Assembly: GCA_022592445.1 (NCBI GenBank)
Contig: JABYQR010000215.1
Span: 1 to 64,000, forward strand
Direction of reading: 5' to 3'
From: Cytidiella melzeri
Taxonomy: Eukaryota > Basidiomycota > Agaricomycetes > Polyporales > Irpicaceae
DNA length: 64,000 nucleotides
The notes under the pieces were generated by a model. The model saw nothing but the letters and a program-made list of their open reading frames with translations, made no database searches and was not told where the DNA came from. Of this stretch, positions 58,367 to 64,000 are shown piece after piece. Positions within the stretch are counted from its first letter, which is position 1. The number at the start of each line of letters is the position of its first letter. A program made the translations under genes and the position numbers.

Positions 58367-61300
58367 CAGGACTACTACTATCTGAAATTGAATGTATACC
58401 ATTGTCAGCAGTGATTGGTGCTGGAGGCCCATGTAAAGCAATCTCGTCAGGTGCTACATCTGTAAGAATATCTACATTGACACTTGCTGAGGCTGTAGCT
58501 GTGCGGTTGAGAAATGTGGCTAGCTGTCCATCCCGCAGCTTACGATAACCAACATCAAACTCATTCGGCACTTCATAGGCCTGCTGGCGACCAGGGCAGA
58601 AGCACAATAGGCTGTCTGAACGGTAACGGGCTCCTAGTGCATTTAGATCTTTGCTCCGATCTGCATCTGGATGATAGCCACTTGACTTCTTTAGTCCAAA
58701 GATGGCGGGGAGTGCTTCTCGAAGAGCTTGGAATCCTGACAGGTTGAGCGCAATGGTATTCTTCATGAATGGCGAGTCAAAATCTAAAGTCTTCTTGACA
58801 AGGAGATTCTTCAGCCAATGATTGAGATGCTCCATGAGAAGATCACCCTCGTGCCAGCAACCAGGAAGGCCTGAAGGGTTCACAAGATAGTTGTTGAGTA
58901 AGGCAATTCGAGTTTCTGGTGGGTAGTCCTTGATAAAATGACAAGCAAGCTCCAGCATCTCGTTGCCATAGTTAGTTGATCCGGCACCCCAGAAAGAAAA
59001 ACGGAGCAGCTAGTACACACTATTGTATGAGCAATGCACATAGCCTGTGAGAATATGATACATACCTTGAGTATTTCAAAGACTCGACCAATATCTCCTT
59101 CTGCTACTCCAGCATAGAATTCTGTATACCAGAAAACAGTCCTCATAAAATTTGTGGTATTAATCATGGCCTGATCACCCTTGAAACTACTACCAGAAGC
59201 GAAGCCGCTGGCAGACACATGTTGCTTTCCTTTTTTTGTCCGCTGAGCTACTGATGCACTTCCTATTTCTTGATCGGAGGAGGAATTGTTGCTATCTATA
59301 TGAGTGTACTCAGAACACACAGCATCAGCGTGCAACATATTACATACTGGACATCAATGGTGCAATTATTGGTCCATACAATGTTGTGTTGCGTGGCCTA
59401 TATCCAAACGCATCATCATACGCTGCAAGAGTGAGATAGCGCTTGTAAACCTTGGCTGAAAATTCCATGAGGTGCTCAAAAGAGCAGTTCGCAAATGGAC
59501 CATTGTTGCCGAAGTAATTGGCAAGGCAGGTCAAGAGTGGCACCTTCACGTCACAGGTTTCGCTACTGTCTTCCTCGCAAATCAGTCTATTAATTTTTCC
59601 CTGTGAGATAGACATATTGAGCTAAGTGGTAAAAGCGTACCGTAGTGCTTCAAGTATCATAGCTTCAAAACTGTCTTGCAGAAGGTGGTGCGTAGGATAG
59701 AAGTCGCATTTGACTGGGTTATACTTGTTTCGTCCGAGAGTGTGACAATCTTGATGTAAACCATATGTTCCCTTCTCCAGCTCTCCATACCAGTGCAGCC
59801 GAACAATTGCCTTTTGCCACGCCCACTTCATATGCCATAGTTGAATAGTAGGCCGTGCCCAGATGCGACAATTGAATGGGCTACCCGCTTTACGCATATA
59901 GACAATGAGCTTCCGTATGCGATCAATAGTAAGCTGGTCGCCACAAATGAAGAGGAAGATTGTAGCCAACCACTCCGGAATGATGCAGAGTTGCTTCAGC
60001 ACAATATCCATCAGCACAGAGTCAACACCCTTAGTTGTAGACTCGTTGATGTTTGAGCACCGTAATGTCACGATTTCTGTCTTCCGAAGTCGAAGGCGGT
60101 GCCTTTGGTGTGTTTCCGAAAACAGCTTCTCAACAGCACGGCTATGTGTAGCTAGGACAGGTATCCAGTGCACCCATATTCGCAAGATTGTTGCAGCTCC
60201 AACACCGGCAATGTGATCCCAATTAATGTCCTCCTCAAGTTCTTCAAATGTTAGGTCAGCGCGAGGATTGTTCTTCATGTGTGCCTCCATAGCTTGGCGA
60301 TCAAACGCTCCAGGTGGTACGTCCTCGAGCTTGATGACAGCTCCCGCAGTCCCACTCTGAATCTCATCGTAGGTGGCCAAAGTCTTCTGCCATGCATGGT
60401 GGGCCTTGTTGATGTTATCGAAGATGATTTGGAATAGCGGTATGCCGTCCTTGACAGACCGGCCCCATTCCTTCAAGGTCTCTGACTGTCCATCTCCGAG
60501 CTGTTGAAGAAGCTCAAGTGTTGTGTTGTATGAGATGCACAGGCCAATCCGGCAGAGAACTCGAAAGACATCGCGATGAACATTTGTAGAGAAGAGGAAT
60601 ACGCCAAGAAACTTCTGGAACATGTTTGCGAAGCGGTATCGGAAGGCCAGCATCATTAATACAGCAACTGTAACTCCCTACATGCAATGTCAGTGGTAGA
60701 GCAGCATAGAGAAGTTGACAGAACTCACGAGCCAAACATCCCGTGTGGAATCTGTGTTTTTGTCAGCCGGGATCTCGTCAAACAGAGCTGGACGGGGAGC
60801 TGCATCCGGGAGTTCTACAACTGGCTCTGGTTCACCTTCGAGGGGACTCGTAATACGAGCGGCGACCTGGCTCTCAAGCTTCTGGCGTGCAGTCTTTGAT
60901 GTGGCAGCAGTAGCAAGGACTGCGAAAAGAGCTGGAGCAGTCTGCGCAATCATCTCCTGCTTTACTGTGAGGCTGTACGAGCACAACATGGACCAAGTCA
61001 TGTCCTGTGACCGGCTGGTCATACCGTGTGATGGATTGACTAGCAAATCAGCTTCTCTGTCTACTTCTGTGAGGACCCGGCATAGTGCCCAGTCAAGCAA
61101 AGCATTCTGTGTCGTCAAACGAGGCTGAGTGGCCTCAGTGCTTGCGAGTAAACGCGACGAGGGTGGTAGCGCATAGCGAGGTAAGGAGGGGAAGAGGGGA
61201 GCGCTGTTGGCCAATCCAAACTTTGAAACATGTGCGTGATTGTAAAGTGCACGGACAACATCAACAGGTCGAGTACCCTCCTTGCTATCCCCTCGTACAA

Positions 61301-62143
61301 ATGTGCTGACAGTCTTGATGACCGCAGGGTACTGTGTGTGCTTCTCGGATAGGAATGCCATCAGAAACTCGCCAAAGGGCTCAAAACCGGCAGCCTTGAT
61401 GCAGTTGAGGACGACGAGGAGCCGTGTTTCAACTGTAGCATGCAGGTACCAAAGGTGGGGCTTTGTAGGGTTGATGGTGGTCAGCGGCACATTTCCGAAC
61501 GCCTTAGCACCAAGGTTGGCTGCGGCAAGCTGCTTTATACCCTGAGTAGCCCCTGGAAGCGGAGGTAGAGCTCTTGGGGGTAGAGTGTCTCTTGGGGGGA
61601 ACTGGCCGTGCATGGGAGAAGGTGAGGGAGTAGCATAATGATATCCGGCACCAGGCGGGTGCTGCACAAATGTAGCAGGAGTGGCGACGGGTGGATTTAA
61701 TGGTGTTGCTGTATATGGACGCTGCGCGAATGTGAAAGGAGTGGTGGGTGGTGGATTCGAAAGGGCCGCGGCATATGGAGTTTGGTGAGGGTGGTAGTGG
61801 TGTGGCGGTGTCAAAGAAACAGCTGCGCCGGCTCCAATAGCTACTGGTGCGCGATATTGTGGCTCATGCGAGTTGGCCGGTCTTTGTTCTACACCGGAAA
61901 TATCAGTACAAATTACAACTTCAAAGACTGTATGACAGATCTAACACTTACCTGGCTCGGTGGATGCGGGCGCAGACAGGCCTTGAGGGCCGCGGTTTGG
62001 TCGATCGCGCAAGTCGGCCGATCTTTGTTCTACTCCGGAGATTTCAGCACAAGCTACTACTTCGAGACTGTACTACTGATCTAACACTTACCTGGCTCAG
62101 CGGATGTGGGCGCAGACAGGCCTTGAGGGCCATTAGAAGCCAT
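58329..62143 (-). CDS. DUF6589 protein, candidate transposase
   Basis: Seven exons on the minus strand (62092-62143, 61952-62029, 60729-61888, 59641-60677, 59348-59586, 59066-59295, 58329-59009) join to 1158 residues with introns of 51-63 bp. The N-terminus is Pro-rich with a duplicated exon (GPQGLSAP twice). A helical domain follows (TLELLQQLGDG, IIFDNINKAHHAWQKTLATY). The DUF6589 core is around FICGDQLTIDRIRKL (near residue 676), then FNCRIWARPTIQLWHMKWAW. Later come FSFWGAGSTNYGNEMLELAC, GCWHEGDLLMEHLNHWLKN and LNLSGFQALRE. The conserved Asp in GDNINK-like and GDQLT motifs, and the Glu in GNEMLE and LLMEHLN, could form an RNase-H-type acidic catalytic set (inference). The family has no established function known to me. 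Confidence 0.85.
61872..62137. repeat. 141-bp tandem duplication containing a coding exon
   Basis: The unit starting at 61872 (gttggccggtctttgttct) is repeated from 62013 (gtcggccgatctttgttct). Each copy holds a splice acceptor, an intron piece and a GPQGLSAP-coding exon ending in the donor ccag/gtaagtgttag (minus strand). It created exon 2 of the DUF6589 gene from exon 1. Confidence 0.85.
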
Positions 62144-62281
62144 GATATAGCGATAGTTAACAAAAAGAGATGTATGAGACGATAGGGGCCCTAGTAATGT
62201 GGTAGACGAGGACGAAGTACGGCCAGCGCTTGCGCGCGATAACTTCAAGTCGTTTGTGCCGTCGGCATGATTCTACTCCGA

Positions 62282-62305
62282 CGTTCCCACGGGGGGACTG
62301 TGCCA
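62282..62305. repeat. Right terminal inverted repeat
   Basis: 24 bases (cgttcccacggggggactgt then gcca), the exact inverse of 56132-56155. Confidence 0.9.
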
Positions 62306-64000
62306 GAACCACGCGCTTCAGTTCCAGCCTCTATTCCGAGGTACGAGGAACTAGAGGCTGGACACGAGCCTAGGCCTCAGCTCTCACACCTCTTGCTGGA
62401 CCCTCAGATGTGTCCTCCTTATCTTCCAAGTCTGCAGTGGACAGTACCAGCGACTCTGCCAATGCCACTCGAACACAGGCCAAGCCTCGCAAGTTGCCCA
62501 AAGCAGCCAGAAATGCCCTCAACAGTAGGTCGCCGTCACCACCGTCGACCGTCCTTCCTCTCTGACAATTGCTTTCCAGATTACTTTGATGTCGCATGCC
62601 AAGACCCCACTGAAAAACAGCGAGGAGTATTGCTCAACTACATTCACCAGATTCCTGGCGGGGAGTGGTACACGGCCAGCCATCTACGTCAGTGGTTTAT
62701 AGGACGGAACAATCAGCTCAAGCGCGATGAACAAATTCGCAAGAGAAAGGCAGCTGAGGGCGAAGCAGAGCCTGCCAAGGTCGTTTTGAGCCCAGACCAA
62801 TTTCGTACGTTGTGTGTCTTCGCAGTATTGTTCTCACTGCCACTGACAATGACATTACCCTCGCTATGGGCAGTGTGGCCGTCTCTGACTGCTAGCAAGA
62901 TTGAGATGCTCTCGACGCTTCTGTACGAGACACCGGACCCCGCTGAGAGTTACCTTCAAATGTGGAGTCGTGCATTGGGTGTGGAATTGCAACACTTGGA
63001 GAATTGGGTACAATTCCGACAAATTCAACTCAAGCTGGTAAGTAAGCATGTCTCGGCTCCTAATTGTAGTTTCTGACATTCTGTTGTGAATGCAATGCTC
63101 AGCCTCAGCTGCGCCATCGTGACTCAGATGCTGCGCTTGAGCTACCAACGCCAGAGGGTATTGCATCGCCAGAGCTCCACAGTCCAAGTGTCTTCACGTC
63201 TTCAATGTCTCCGTTTGTAACACCGAACTCCATCTTGCCATCTGCTATGTCTCCGTTTGTAACACCAAGTTCTCTCTGCTTGCAAATGTACGTGGGCTAT
63301 GATGCAAATACCCCGTAGGCTATCGCTACCGTCCAACCCGCTACATCAGAGTGGTATGTATTTTTGCACCCACCGACTAGTCCGAGCACTGAGTCACAGT
63401 CTTCTGCTCGTCGCCTTCGTCCTCTAGAGAAAGTCCAGAACCACCTCGAGCCTCATTGCCAGTTCAGGAGGTTCTCGCACTTTGTGGCTCAGACCCGAAA
63501 GAAGAGTCATCCTCTCCTGTCCCATTGTCAGCCCCCGTTATTTTTTCTCGTCTTCTGCTCCTGAGGCTTCGTATATATCAGAATTAATCTTACCACCGCT
63601 GAAGTCCACTCTTAAAGGTGCCAGTGACGACTGGGAAGCGAAGCTCATGTTTCCTCCTCCTATGCAAATATTCCGAGAGCTCTCACAGCGCTTGGATCCC
63701 GCTGTATGAATCAGCGATACTCTGGACTCTGGAGAGGGAAGTACGCGTCGGTGGGTTTTTTGCCGCCTGGGCAGCGTAGACTTGGAGCTAAGAGCGAGGA
63801 CGGCGGCGACAGCCATCGGATGGAACTCGAAGACAGCTGCGGGTGTCCGATGAACATCATGCGATGGGGATGGCCCTCGCTAAGCTGCTACAGCGGAGGG
63901 TGTTGTCAGAGATCCCGAAGGAACTCTAGGCCGAGATTGGGTACCGGACGCGGTGCGTACGAACAGGGATAACTTACCATGTGTTGAAGGTGCTGCTATA
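62306..64000 (+). CDS. Homeodomain-like regulator, partial and cut at its 5' end by the element
   Basis: An open frame runs from inside the element's right end (62267) to 63037. It contains a homeodomain-like helix 3 (HLRQWFIGRNNQLKR), preceded by RGVLLNYIHQIPGGEWYTAS, and followed by a basic stretch (RKRKAAEG). After a 65-bp intron (63038-63102), a Ser/Pro exon carries MSPFVTP twice. Later exons continue to the window edge but were not resolved. The WF..RN core fits atypical fungal homeodomains (nuclear DNA-binding regulators), with moderate certainty. Any native start upstream of 62306 is missing: the first in-frame ATG beyond the repeat is at the QMCPPYL codon near 62,409, and the 62267 ATG lies within the element. 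Confidence 0.5.

Larger units (their letters stand above)
56132..62305. mobile_element. 6,174-bp element with 24-bp terminal inverted repeats: helicase plus DUF6589 protein
   Basis: The two ends are exact reverse complements over 24 bases: left 56132-56155, right 62282-62305, with the outer part tggcacagtcccccc followed by gtgggaacg. Between them lie only two genes, a plus-strand RecQ-like helicase (56311-58366) and a minus-strand DUF6589 protein (58329-62143). They converge with overlapping 3' ends. The starts lie 155 and 138 bp from the inner edges of the repeats, so the unit is compact. This is the layout of an autonomous DNA transposon. No convincing target-site duplication is visible at either border. 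DUF6589 is my candidate transposase, and a relationship to helicase-encoding Academ-like elements is a hypothesis. Both proteins appear intact. Confidence 0.8.

Noticed and set aside
56120..62320. Target-site duplication around the TIR element
   Set aside because: I compared the bases outside both repeats (gtgtt on the left, gaacc on the right) and slightly shifted borders, and found no direct repeat of 3-8 bp. It may be mutated, or the true ends may differ by a few bases.

Overview
The window is nuclear DNA of a filamentous basidiomycete, most likely an Agaricomycete. Introns are short (mostly 48-68 bp, GT-AG with two GC-AG candidates), genes are dense on both strands, and several families typical of that class are present: DUF6535 membrane protein, DUF6589 protein, AIM9/aminoglycoside-phosphotransferase-like, and Rim15 with a response-regulator tail. 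Exon coordinates were worked out by hand from splice consensus and reading-frame continuity. Where exon joins are given, the summed length is a multiple of three unless stated.

Layout. 1-3.2 kb: gene-poor, AT-rich, built of diverged direct and tandem repeats. 3.2-17.2 kb: a small secreted protein, a ubiquitin-interacting-motif protein, a complete RIM15 kinase (1904 codons), mitochondrial ribosomal protein S18, an unrecognised short gene, and proteasome lid deubiquitinase RPN11. 17.2-27.2 kb: a gene graveyard. It holds an AIM9/APH-like pseudogene, a WD40 (NLR-like) pseudogene, and an inverted decayed copy of the cyclin gene found at 48.6-52 kb; that copy is split by about 3.3 kb of sequence carrying a one-gene DDE-integrase element. 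27.2-51 kb: a conserved housekeeping block with a lysine/arginine-rich basidiomycete family protein, DRE2, a mitochondrial cytochrome-b5-reductase-like enzyme, a C2H2 transcription factor, an RNPS1-like splicing protein, NPC1, DPH1, STRIPAK subunit FAR11/STRIP and a Clg1/PCL-type cyclin. 51-56 kb: a long non-coding 3' region, a DUF6535 protein and a WD40-tail remnant. 56.1-62.3 kb: a 6,174-bp unit bounded by perfect 24-bp terminal inverted repeats, encoding a RecQ-like helicase and a DUF6589 protein tail to tail. 62.3-64 kb: a homeodomain-like gene abutting the right terminal repeat and running off the window.

The strongest candidate for a new system is the 56.1-62.3 kb unit. It looks like a helicase-bearing DNA transposon in which the DUF6589 protein is the candidate transposase. 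I suspect a relationship to helicase-encoding Academ-type elements but cannot show it here. Secondary points of interest are the paired parent gene and split pseudogene, a polyA retroposon with 14-bp target-site duplications at 34.5-35.1 kb, and a run of introns that are multiples of three without in-frame stops in RPN11, NPC1 and the reductase gene.

Nutrient and stress signalling is unusually represented (Rim15, FAR11, a PCL/Clg1-type cyclin), but no operon-like logic is implied because these are independently transcribed eukaryotic genes.
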